A DNA stretch of 64,000 nt from Orobanche coerulescens (lineage: Eukaryota > Streptophyta > Magnoliopsida > Lamiales > Orobanchaceae), in the NCBI GenBank assembly GCA_033398695.1, contig CM065804.1:36781501-36845500 (forward strand). Direction: 5' to 3'. The number at the start of each line of letters is the position of its first letter. The first letter of the stretch is position 1. Below are positions 44,901 to 55,679 of this stretch, in pieces. A program made the translations under genes and the position numbers. The notes under the pieces are model-generated. The model was not told the origin of the DNA. It ran no database searches and saw only the letters and a list, made by a program, of their open reading frames with translations.

Positions 44901-46168
44901 TTTGAATTATATAAATTTATTATTAGTATATATTATAAATATATTAATAGTATATATTATAAATAAATATTATATTATATTATAAATTATATATATTATT
45001 ATATAAAATATTATATTTTAAATCTTTATTATACTAAATTGAATTTATTAATTACATTATATGTATATATGATATATATTAAAATCTTTATATTCTTAAA
45101 TATAGGGTATACAGGTACCCGATTACCCATTGGGAAGCCGATTACCCGATGGGCAATACCCGAATCCGATCCGAATCAAATAGGGTAAGGTACGGAGGAC
45201 GCATATCCGTACCCTACCCGACCCATTGACATCCTACTCAAGACATAATCATCATGTTCTTAATCATAAGTTATAAAAACTCATCAAGAATCATGCTATC
45301 CTCCATCCATCTATCAAAACACGAAGTAATCAACAATAGCAACAACATAATCTCGAGATAAACACAAGATTAAACACATACCTCTTGAAGACGTGAAGAA
45401 AAACCTCAAACCATCAAGAAACACTCCAAATTCCAAGTTCCTAAGCTTCAATCCAAGTTATGAAGCTCCAAATCAAGTTGGAAGAGGCTAAGTATCAAGA
45501 ACAAGTCCAGAGGGACGGTTGTAGTGAGAGGAATTCGGTTTTGGTTCGTGAAGAAATGAAATATGAAACCAAGATATATAATCTGACAAGCTCATTACGG
45601 CCGCTACAGCACCACCTTAACGTACGTTATGTCTCTTAACGTACATTATCGCCTCTACGTAGCATACACTACGTAGTCCAAAACTCACTAGCGAAAAACG
45701 GGGTACCCAATATGTATGTTGACAAAATTACGTACGTAAACAGCCTAAGCATTACGTACGTTAACCATAAGGTCTAGTGTATGTAATGTGCGTTGACCAT
45801 CCTGTTCCAATCGAACTCCGCGAATCCAGCCTGTCCTGGACCCACACACCGAAAGATAGGTCTGATTTGATACCCTGTGTTACGTACGTAACCAACACTG
45901 CTTCACGTATGTAACACTCCGACCATAGCATACGTAATGCTCTACATATAGCATACGCTATGACTAATATACTTAGCCAAAAATCCAAACTCACCAAGCA
46001 ACAACTAAACAATGAAACAAAACCGACGATAAGTATAAATATTTCGATTTCGGGATATTCCAATACAATATACATTGTATCAGTTAAATACAACAACACT
46101 TGTATAATTCCAAATGAATACGTACAACACAATAGTGAAACGAAAAAAAATTACCCCCTAATATTACA
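41965..46168 (-). repeat. 5' LTR of element D
   Basis: 4204 bp including a 496-bp MITE. On the minus strand it starts TGTAATATTAGG at 46168. It contains tandem repeats (43400-43700) and a motif array (45617-45962) as in the 3' LTR. Confidence 0.87.
44741..45236 (+). mobile_element. hAT-type MITE in the D 5' LTR
   Basis: The 496-bp insert has ends TAGTGATGTCAA and TTGACATCCTA, which are imperfect inverted repeats of the TAGNGATGTCAA kind. The 8-bp duplication CTCAAGAC at 44733-44740 and 45237-45244 is perfect. The other LTR of D has the unfilled site with one CTCAAGAC near 37252. Subterminal parts are rich in GGGTA/TACCC words and the centre is A/T. The 8-bp duplication places it with hAT; no transposase is encoded. 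Strand is arbitrary. Confidence 0.88.
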
Positions 46169-46173
46169 GAGCG

Positions 46174-47058
46174 GGCCGCACTGTAAACCCCAGCTGAGAA
46201 TGAATGAAGGGATCATTCCAGAACCATTATGTCGTGAATACCATATACGTATAAACCTTTCATCAGATGTCCTGATCAAGTCTTCGGGTCACGGTAAAGT
46301 TAAACCCTACTGTTGACTAGACTCTATACATGCATTAATGCAAATAAAGACCGACTGATTAATAGTGTATCTAATATGACTATAATGCTTTGGCCAAAGA
46401 CTTATGATCTTATTTTCCATTAACCATATAGGACATTCGCTTGCTCACTGACAGGATATAAAATTCTTTCTTGGCATACAATAAAGACTACTACCTGCCC
46501 ATATAGCAGTTCGAGGTTGACTCAGCAACGATTAAGAAAACGAGTCTAACTATTCTAATGACAAACTAAATGTCATATGCACATATCCTACTGAACCCTC
46601 ACGTCAAAGGTCCACGTATACTATCACAAACTTTCGATTCGTCATTGACTCTCCAAGAGTGAATACCGTGTGACTGAATTAAGTATGAGTCGTGTTCGAG
46701 TGTACTGGTCCCACCAATATACTTATAACTATGCTATCAAGACATGCACACATCCTAGCATCAGTTATACAAGTCTAACTCAAAACTTAATGCCCAATTA
46801 AGTTTATCGACTTGCGAACGGTTTAAGTAAATAAACTTTAAACACTTCCAGTGCATTTTCTCTTATCCGATAACGAGAATGGAATGTTTGCTCTTATTTA
46901 CATGGACTTCACTTCAATTTTTACCAAATCAAGAATGCATTTGAAATAAAACAAGCATTGAATGAATCATATTGCCTTTTATTGATAATTCCATAATTAC
47001 AAGTACAATGCCCCTTCTCTCTCATCCCTGAGTGGCATTCGAGGGCATATTCCTAATA
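46174..47058 (-). repeat. 5' LTR of element C, outer segment
   Basis: On the minus strand it starts TATTAGGAATATGCCC at 47058, where the matching 3' LTR has TGTTAGGAATAT, so the terminal G is mutated. It follows the right target copy of D (GAGCG at 46169-46173). Its first 620 bp match 1-604. Confidence 0.85.
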
Positions 47059-47242
47059 GAAAAATGATTAGAAGATTCCTCCCAATGTCAATTTCACAGT
47101 CACCGATTGTCATAATAATACATACGAGCTGGAGTCATTAGATGCCCTACTCTATGACTAATTTATGTTTATGTTTCGGTTGGCATTTTTTGTTTTGGCT
47201 ATTTTTGATTTAGACAATTTTATTCAATAAAAAAGTATGATG
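47059..47242. other. Unassigned DNA between elements C and E
   Basis: 184 bp, A/T-rich, without a reading frame or repeat that I recognise. It is the only stretch in the window not assigned to an element, and it may be pre-insertion DNA or part of an older repeat. Confidence 0.4.
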
Positions 47243-47465
47243 TGTTCCGGGAATTATTATTCCCGTGATGTGTCTTACCTAATACTGATTGTAGATATAT
47301 AGATGGAAGGTTCTAGATCCTTCTAGAGGTAGTAGGATCCTATTAGATGTCTTACCTTATCTAGGAATCCTATGTATGGAAGGACTCTCATTCTAATGCC
47401 TCAATTAGTGTTATGAATACAATTGATTGACTCGTATTTACAGTCTTTTACTTTCTCCTAAAACA
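47243..47465 (+). repeat. 5' LTR of element E
   Basis: About 223 bp. The first 114 bp match 53977-54090 with very few changes. The right end is set at CCTAAAACA, followed by CATTAACTGAGCAAG, which looks like a decayed initiator-Met primer site. The end is uncertain by some tens of bases because the other LTR is truncated. Confidence 0.65.
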
Positions 47466-50400
47466 CATTAACTGAGCAAGAAATTTTTTTTCTCTCCCGT
47501 TTTTTTTTTTTTCAGAAAATTCCGAAAAAAAAAGTGGAAAATCGGATTTTTTTCGGCCAAACCCTAATTTTCATCGCAAGGAGCAACCGTCAGCCGCATC
47601 TACACTCACCGAAACCCAATCAATAGGAGGCGCGTCCAGGAACACGTTGTGCGAAGATCTCTGTTTCTGGACAGAGGATTCAAACAATTCGATAAAATCT
47701 TGCTGTGAATTGAAGCTTGGATCTGATTCTTAGCCACACACAGGAGAGTACTGAAGGAAATTCTCTTGTTGTTGAAGACATAATCGTTTTGAAGCAGGCT
47801 GGATCTGACAGAGGATCTGATCCTAATTCCCGTTGTGAAGCCCCGGGCCAATTGCAGCCCGCTCGTCCAGCTCCCGAACCCGACTGGTGATCCAGAAGAA
47901 CAAACCCGATTGCTGACCCGAATTGCTGTGTTAATCCGGTTTCTGAATTGATCCGACCCGATCTGATCGAAGCACCGTCGGATCGTCCAACGAAAGAAAA
48001 AAATCGAGAGACGAGAATTTTTCGTGCGTAAATTTTCTGCACAGCGCAATCGTACTAAAATCATGTTTCCCGATTCGTTAACCGTCGGATCGGTGTGAAA
48101 TTTTGGCATCATCTTTCCAACACAAATATCTGTATATTCAATGGTGGAGATCGGATTATGAGTAATATCGTTACTGAATCTACTGCCGAACAAAAGCAGA
48201 TTTTTATAATGAAATATGGAGATCCGACCTCATCCAATACCGAGCTAATGCATCGCCGCACTCGAGTCCTTTTTCGGACGAATTATCGAGCCCAGTTGCC
48301 CTATCCGGGCGTTTCTCAACTCTCCATTTTTTCCTAATTAATGATTCATTTGTTCATTAATTTGTACACTTATGAATCTTACCATGTTTATGTTTTACGT
48401 GCATATAGGAAAATATGTTGCTCATGATGATGTGCACGCTATGGAGAAAAACCATATTTGTTATCCCGTTCATGGATCAAAGTAAATATGGAACCGAATA
48501 CCACGAAAATATGTTGCTCATATGGAGAGAAGCTCCCGTTCAAGGATCAAAACAAATATGGAACCAAGTACCCGTAAGACTTTATTAAGTTCCCGTTTTT
48601 CAATTCCTCTCGTTTGGGATTTTTTTTTGGGGAATTGGGTATTTGGGTTCTTTATCTCCCACGCTACTTTGCGGTGGATGAGACTATGAGAGGTGGTATC
48701 ACTCTCGTATGTCGAAGTAAACTTTGTGACGGTCCCGGGAGAGTCACGGATAATTGTTGACAGTCGATATTTGTGGTTGTTGCATACACCACGTTTTGGG
48801 TGCGATTTGACGTCGCCGTTTTGTCGATTTTAAACCAACAATTGAAAAAAATGAACATTGTAGGTAACGGTAAAGTTATGATTTGTTCATGATTAGTCAC
48901 GGAATTGTGACGTACAAATGGGACAAACATCGATTGCGACGGATATGTCGTGGTTAAAATCGATTTGTGACGTATTTGTCACGTTGAATTGAGCGACCAC
49001 CACGTTGGTCTTGACCCAATCCCATATTTGGAAAACTCCATCTTTCATCCTATTACAATAAAATATTGCATGTGGGTGTAGTCATGTACCGTCTCCTTGC
49101 AATATGATATATGAAAGAATGTACGAGTAATTCTCATGAATTTTAACATGTAAAGCAATGGCATATTGCGGTAAATACATGAATTCGTTGACCTCGATTA
49201 TTGTTCGTATGACTATAGGTCCGGATACTTTTCTGAGTATTTGTAAAGGCATGTGCCTTATACATTTGACTATGTTTAGTCAATCTTATTGGATGGTCAA
49301 GACGAGTTGGTTATGGTATATTCATTATGTCTCATGGTTCAAAATGCTTAATTTTGATGCACCGTGTTGCATCCACATAACATGGCTATTATGACGTATA
49401 CTTGCAAATTGAGAATTAAAGTTCTTGGTTGATTTGATGCACTTTGGTGGATTTTGTCTACACTTTGATCATGACTAAGCGCATCCTCCTTGGTATTTGT
49501 TTATGCTTTGAAAGTTCAAACGGAATCAGTGGTTTTTAAACAGCCTTAGCTCTACCGACATTCCTACTTTCTCTGCAAGTCTACCAAGTTGGAGTTACCG
49601 AAAGGATCATCAGTCGAGATAAGAAATAGAACACTCTGCTTTGTTTAAACACATCTATGGCTGTCATTGTCATGTTTTTGCATCAACACTTATGCCATTG
49701 GATATGGTCTCAACCTTGTTTTCTCACTAAACTTGAGAAATACTAAAGCAGACAATTAAAATATGCACTGTGATCTGAGTTTAATGATCCGTGTATTGCA
49801 CAATATATGGATAGAAAGATACGGAAGTCTAGTTTCCAGAACATCTGACCGTTCGTCCATAGCCTTCCTAACAAGGGAGTTATCGTTGTTTTAGTGAACA
49901 AAGGTCAAGCTGCGCGGAATTTTATTTCCAGCGATTGTGCTGACTTTTGTCCCAACCAACTTGGTTCCCATCTTGAATTTGCAAGTGGTCTTATGACACA
50001 TATTTTTCAACCTCTTTTTGGCCGAATTTGATGCGTTGTACGCTAAACTATCATCTTTCAAATGTTGAAAAACAGTTTCCGTGGGGAAGCCTAAAATACG
50101 CACCCTTATAAGAAGGTCGAGCGTGTGCATGGTAGTGTTACACCATGCTTGTGTCGTAATTTTGCCCTTTAGGCATATAACCTTGCCATGTTATGCACTC
50201 AATATGATAGATCATTTTGATCGTATCTGGTATAAAATCTCTATGTTGTTAGAGTGTTCGCTATGCTCATGTTTGTAAAATTTTGCATGCGAAATTGAGT
50301 ACATATTAAGCTATTTCCAAGGAACACAATATTTTTGGATTTCGTGTTATAAATCCATTGTGACTATGATGAGTAGATCATCACAATCAATGAGCGGTAT

Positions 50401-53400
50401 AATGCTCAAGTTGTTGAATGCCGAATGGCATTTTCTAGTCACATATGTTCCGTAACAATTGAACCATGTTATGACTCGATGACATATATGCCAAAGTGTA
50501 TCACTCATAGCATCTCATTATGATTTGTGAGAAATAAAATCTTATGCATCACTTGTATTGGATATGTGAAAGGAAAAATATTAATGAGTCAATATGGTCC
50601 GGCTTGCATCGGTTTTTGTAACCAGAAGATGTATTGGGACATTGACACATTTAGGCTTTAATAGTCTGGAGTTTGGACAGTTTGATGATCCATATACCAT
50701 GGTATTGTCATGGACATCATTTTCTTTGAACAAAGAAACTAGTTGGATCAAAGACACCAAAGTACGTTGGTGGAGTCATGAGCAAGGCTCATGACCGATG
50801 ATGATATTTATGTCATCCGCGTCTTGCTTTCATAAGCATGTGTGACGCCAAAGACCCCCACGATGATCCTTCTTAGCCATGTTCATTTATTAAATCCTAT
50901 TCTTTGGCACGATTAGGAGACGACACCCTCCCATGCTAAAGAGAATAATGTAACGACTCGCATAAGCATGGTGCTGAGTCCTCCCTTTTCACCGAGTCTT
51001 TGCATGATCATAAGTATTAGCCTGGGTGGCTTATGATGCTATGATGGTGTTCACAAATGGTCGTACTCAAGTAATAACATTAATGTTATGTTGTTCCTTT
51101 GACAATGATTGATAAGTTGATGAAACCTGCGTTTATGGTTGTCCAACTTGCGGACTAGTCATTGTAAAGGTCGGTTCACCCACTTTTTAGACCAAGTCTT
51201 AAAGTGAAATTTTAACAAGTACTTCCTAACGTCCAAGGCTATCTTCTCACAAATTTTGATGCCATTTGGAAACTTGGAAGGAGGTGAACTACTTAAATGA
51301 AGTTTTCATATACCACCAGCCGTCCCAACACCCAGTTCGATGTCATTTCGATCGGTTTTTGACCACAAGGTTGATGGTTTTGTAATCTTAAACACCCGTT
51401 TATACATGTTCACGAAATTTTGAGGTGTTTGGGGCTGGTGAAGGGAGTGAACTCTTCAAGAAAGCACTAGAGGTTCGATAAAACCAACGGCCTATCATCG
51501 GTTCAATCGTTTCTTTATGTTCGATCCCGGTGGTGCATGGTGGCGGTTTTGTTGGATTCCCAAGACCAGTATCTACGGTTATGTAGCATAGGTCAACATG
51601 TCATATTCACCTATACCTATCATCATTCAAATGTTTAGTTACGAGCGTAACAGTATGCATTTTCTTAACTGGATTGCGTTAACACTGAAAACCTTTATCG
51701 TCCACATGTTCATGTGCCAAAGTGCGTCACCACAACGCATTATGACGGGTTATAAATGATGAATATCACATGTGCTTTCACTCATAGTCCACTTAAAATA
51801 TACCTTGGCAGACGATCTCGTAAGTCACTTTGATGAGCCAGTCTTCCCGTCGTTAGGGGGAGATGCGAACGATCATGTTCGAGTAGAACGACTTGGAATT
51901 GTCATAGTTTGTCCCTACTGTGCCTCACCAAGTTCCCTAAAGTGACGAGATTAAATACATGCTGCAAACATGTCTGCAAGGATTGTGTCCGGTCATGGAC
52001 GTTCGTCACCTATGAGTGGTGATATGGTAACACCACAAATTGTGGTAGATGGTGTTACTAGGCCGTGTATCTCATAGAGTATTGGGATGCCAGTTGGTTC
52101 GATAAATACTCTCACTAAGAATGTATGCGAGTTTGGTACATGAAACTTGATCATCTGATCAAATGAACTCATCCGTCCGATGTGATTCTGGATTATAGTC
52201 ATTATTGGGGGACGCCTCAATGAATGCCAATCCATAAAGAGTATTCTATGAATAAAGCTAGTTCATGAGGACGTGGAATGTGAGTTTAATCGAACCATAC
52301 TTTGTTGAAAATCTACAACATTGTAGCCTTGGTCTATAATGGAAACATATGCGATTCTAGTATAAACAAAGTGATAGCCCTTTGTTGAAGTGGTACCGAC
52401 ACTCCAAAGATAAGATATATCCGTATACTTTGTTAAAGCGAGTGAGAGAATGAGTTAAACTCACCTCATGGCGCGAGGTTTCTCATGAACGCACTGGAAT
52501 CGACTACGATGACACGAATCTTAGTTGTGCTATCGTAATGGATGTTATAGCATCCACTATCTTTTCAGTTAGATAGTTTCTCAAAAACTGACGTGCAGCT
52601 TGTGGTTAAATCTTATCTTAGTGGGGAACTAAGTTAAGTGATGGAAGGATCTCATGGTGGATTAGACTCAAATCAAGTGGCTCCTGACCACGGAGCGCAT
52701 CGACAAGTGATTGTCGGGAACGCATACTAAGTATACACTTGATTTGGAAGAGATATGAAGCTTTTGGGTGTAAAACTAAGGGTTTATAGTGATGTACTCT
52801 TGTGAGACTAGGAGATTCCGCTAAATCCAAAGTTAAGAATGAAAGGATCTTGGGGACACTTGATGATGCGTATTCATCAATCGGTTTAAGGCAATCTAAG
52901 GGACGATTTCCCTAAAAGACGATAAAGTCATGCCTATATGATTCCCAATGACTAGTCGAAGTCATCATAAGACTTGGATCACTTAAGTGATGATGCAGTC
53001 TTGAAAAGTATGGTATTATGTACTCATATTTGACTCGATGTACTCATTCATAATAATCCGGTAAAGCTACTGTGATGATGGCCTAGGATGCGCTCACGCA
53101 ATGTCTGTGATTGACAAGAAGCTTGAAGCTCGCTCTTTCTCGATAAAAAGGACACTTGAAAACTGATACCCGAATCTGCCCAGAATGTATTGATCTATCT
53201 CCCATATGACCTACAGGGCAGCTCGCTTGTTGGAAAATGGTGAAATTGGTGCCATTGTAAAGGTTTGTGTCTACTTTCCAAGGAAACCAACCATTTGATC
53301 ACATCCATCATGTTGAGTGACATATGACTATTGTTGCAAAGTAGGACAAGATATGTCCGGTAATTTGCTGAGTCAACTTCGATAGAGCTTTGTGATCTGC

Positions 53401-53976
53401 TCAGGTCGATCTAGGTTACGTACTATATGTGAATGAAAAGCTATGGGTGTCTAGTTTTCATAAGTTCTTACAGTTTCGTTGATACCTATTGAATCGAAGA
53501 AGTTATGACTGATTTAGTGCATGGAGGTCAAGACTTTAGAAAACTTGATAAGTCTTTAGCGACTCTGCACTTTGGATGTGTCGCACTCTTTTTGTCCTTA
53601 GACCAAGGTTTGTTTCTTCCCATTGGGTTTTCACTTGGTAAGGTTTTTAACGAGGCGACTTATGAGAACATACATACAATAATGTGTTGTACTTCTGTTC
53701 AACTTAGACCAAGAGGTATTTCCCCACTGGGTTTTTCCTTGGTATAGTTATGAGGGCAACTTGGCATCCGACTCCTATGATTTGAGGTATTCATTAGGGG
53801 GAGTCGTTATGTATACATCAGGGGGAGTATACATGACATGTTATCTTGGTGCGTTGCAATCTTTTCCTCGCCAAGCCTTTATTTTTCGCATGGGGTTTTG
53901 TTTTGGCTTGGAATAGGTTTTTACGAAGGCAACATCTTCTGCACCATTGTTGTATTAGTGCTCGACACAGGGGGAG
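47466..53976 (+). pseudogene. Internal region of element E with decayed pol
   Basis: Beyond the pol relics near 51800-51960 and the tail after 53505, I recognise nothing with confidence in this 6.5-kb stretch. A GGGGGAG purine tract occurs three times near the end (53797, 53820 and 53970). The early part (47560-48010) is rich in GATCCGA-like words and resembles a leader. Short open frames on either strand carry no known domain. The length is close to a full copia interior, so point decay rather than a large deletion probably removed the coding signal. Confidence 0.55.
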
Positions 53977-54090
53977 TGTTCCGGGAATTATTATTCCCGT
54001 GATGTGTCTTACCTAATACTGATTGTAGATACATAGATGGAAGGTTCTAGATCCTTCTAGAGGTAGTAGGATCTTATTAGATGTCTTACC
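53977..54090 (+). repeat. 3' LTR of element E, cut by element F
   Basis: The first 114 bp of the LTR up to GATGTCTTACC, where F begins. In the 5' LTR the same words continue with TTATCTAGG. The expected F target duplication is TTACC at 54086-54090, with its partner outside the window. Confidence 0.85.
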
Positions 54091-55473
54091 TGTAGGTCAC
54101 AAGTCGTCCAGGAATAAGTCTAGAGGGGGGGTGAATAGACTTATTGAAACTCTTGAACTCTTTTTCGCAAAGAGTAAGTTTCTTCAGCTGATAATTATAC
54201 AAATGACTTAGAGTCGTTTGTTCTCAGTATGTGCGGAAGTCAGCTAATGACGAATACAAAACAACTAGTGAAACACTTAATAATGAATGCAGCAGTTAAA
54301 GTATGATGCTATAAAATAGTAAAGAACGCAGGCAATTATAGTGGTCTCAGAGGTGGTGTAATCCTCTAATAATCCACTTTTCTCCAAACCAGTTGGAGAT
54401 GGATTCACTATAATTTTCAACCAGTGATAAATATTACAGTGATTCAACCAAGTTACAACCGCTTCCAACCAGTGGAAATCCTTGCCGTTGTAACACACTT
54501 GACTGCCTTGCACCTCTTGATCCGCGATCCTTGGATGCCCTTACAGTCTCAAACTTCAACCAGTGAAGTACCCCGTACTCAGGATTAAAGACACGAGTTT
54601 TTGTCTTCTCCAACTAAGAGCTTCTTCAAGTATGAACTTTTTAGAACCGCTCTTTTCACGATGCTATAGTTTGCTTTTCGATTGCTTGAATGCTTTGATT
54701 TCTTGAAAGTATGTTCGCACCAGTAGTTGCTCAACTTCAAATCTTCGGATATATATAGGTGTTGATCTTTGAGCATTTCTTCATAGCCGTTGCAGATCTG
54801 TAACAAATCAGTCCGTTGGAGAGAGACTTCTTTGTTTATTCTTTTCCGAACGTTGCAAGGCTGGATTCCTATATTTTAATCCATCTTTAGACTGTTGTGA
54901 AGACTTTGCATGTGAGGCGCCAAATCTTTTGAATATAATAGGATTAAAGTCTTCAAGGTGGGTCTGGATGAATTATTTAATTCATATCCATTGCGGGAAT
55001 CTCTCCAATTTGTCTCTTCATGTTACATGTGGCTTTCCGTAATATTTGACTTTTCAACGCATGCTGACGTGGACTTGGAGGCTGATCTTAACTAGGCTGA
55101 TGTATCGACATCCTCTCTGCAGTTTTGGCCTCTCTGATGGTGACTGTTCGGAACTCGTCTGATCAGATGACTTGTCTGAGGTTACTCGACTGCAGTCTGG
55201 TCAAACATCTCTGATGATTTTTGTTGACCACAATTTCTCTGATTGACTCGGCTGTTCCTCTCTGATGTACTTAGCTGTACTTGTACTTAGCCGATTTTTA
55301 GCCTAACTTATTTTGGCCTATAAAAGATACTCATTTGGTTCTTCTTTACATTTTGCAAAGTTTTACACTTAACATAATTTGGCCTATGGAAGATACTCAT
55401 TTGGTTCTTCCTTACATTTTTGCCAAGTCATAAGTATTTGAATTTATATTAATGACATCATCAAAATCTAACA
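54091..55473 (-). repeat. 3' LTR of element F
   Basis: 1383 bp, on the minus strand from TGTTAGATTTTGATG at 55473 to GACTTGTGACCTACA at 54091. It has a TATATATA box at 54749-54757. Upstream of it (55085-55275) lie four ATCAGAGA words plus ATCAGCC and TGATCAG variants. Confidence 0.85.
55085..55275 (-). repeat. U3 motif cluster of F (ATCAGAGA type)
   Basis: On the plus strand TCTCTGAT occurs near 55131, 55207, 55239 and 55261. A GTCTGATCAGATGAC palindrome lies near 55158 and a CTAGGCTGATG near 55095. This cluster is less dense than those of A, D and G and lacks CpG cores. Confidence 0.55.
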
Positions 55474-55489
55474 AGTATTCCTAAAAAAT

Positions 55490-55504
55490 TCCCCCTATTT
55501 TGAT
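55490..55504 (-). other. Polypurine tract of element F
   Basis: On the minus strand AAAATAGGGGGAATT lies 16 bp before the LTR start. The gap is longer than usual, but the tract is the only candidate. Confidence 0.7.
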
Positions 55505-55679
55505 GATGGCAAAACTTAATCAAGTATTCAAATAAACAAGTCTGCACTTGAGTGCAAGACACAAACTAAAATCAGTCTAGTATTGAGACAACTGGAAATT
55601 GTCATTCAAAAGATTGTTATAAAATTTTGTGAATTGATTACAAATACATGTTTTAAATTTTACAAGAAAATTTTACAAG

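Larger units (their letters stand above)
34415..46168 (-). mobile_element. D: gypsy (chromovirus-like) element reduced to gag, with giant LTRs
   Basis: On the minus strand the 5' LTR is 46168-41965, then an initiator-Met-type primer site, gag, a short unassigned stretch, the purine tract, and the 3' LTR 38180-34415. LTRs start TGTAATAT; the outer end of the 3' LTR is ATTGCA. Flanks are TAGCG (34410-34414) and GAGCG (46169-46173), a 5-bp duplication with one change, inside the C LTR. The sequence before the purine tract reads CGGGGACGAAACTC on the minus strand, usual for plant chromoviruses. Protease, RT and integrase are absent. Confidence 0.83.
1..47058 (-). mobile_element. C: Angela-like Ty1/copia retrotransposon, host of the nest
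   Basis: This is the oldest visible layer on the left three quarters of the window. Read on the minus strand it runs from a 5' LTR starting at 47058, through a primer-binding site at 10694-10705, a leader, gag and pol at 5119-8961, and a purine-rich tract just right of 604, into a 3' LTR cut by the window start. The 3' LTR at 1-604 matches 46440-47058, which ties the two ends together. Three later insertions (D' 637-5112, A 11232-33980, D 34415-46168) spread it over 47 kb. The order of RT after integrase makes it Ty1/copia. The RT-RNase H sequence style and the roughly 1.84-kb LTR suggest the Angela/Tork group; that lineage is an inference from memory of the family. Confidence 0.85.
47243..54090 (+). 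mobile_element. E: decayed short-LTR copia element
   Basis: The start TGTTCCGGGAATTATTATTC recurs at 53977 after a CAGGGGGAG purine tract, so these are the two LTRs. The interior has no long frame. Relics can still be read: HFDEPVFPSLGGD near 51826-51864, a block of copia pol between integrase and reverse transcriptase, and a 3' tail at 53505-53976 with the CCCATTGGGTTTT and AAGGTTTTTAACGAGGC words usual behind copia RNase H. Stops and shifts are everywhere. Its 3' LTR is broken by F at 54091 and continues outside the window. Confidence 0.78.

Noticed and set aside
47059..47242. Host gene fragment between C and E
   Set aside because: No frame, splice signals or domain; too short to assign.
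47606..48193. A 195-residue minus-strand frame near the start of E
   Set aside because: It opposes the element, has no recognisable domain, and lies in leader-like repeats.
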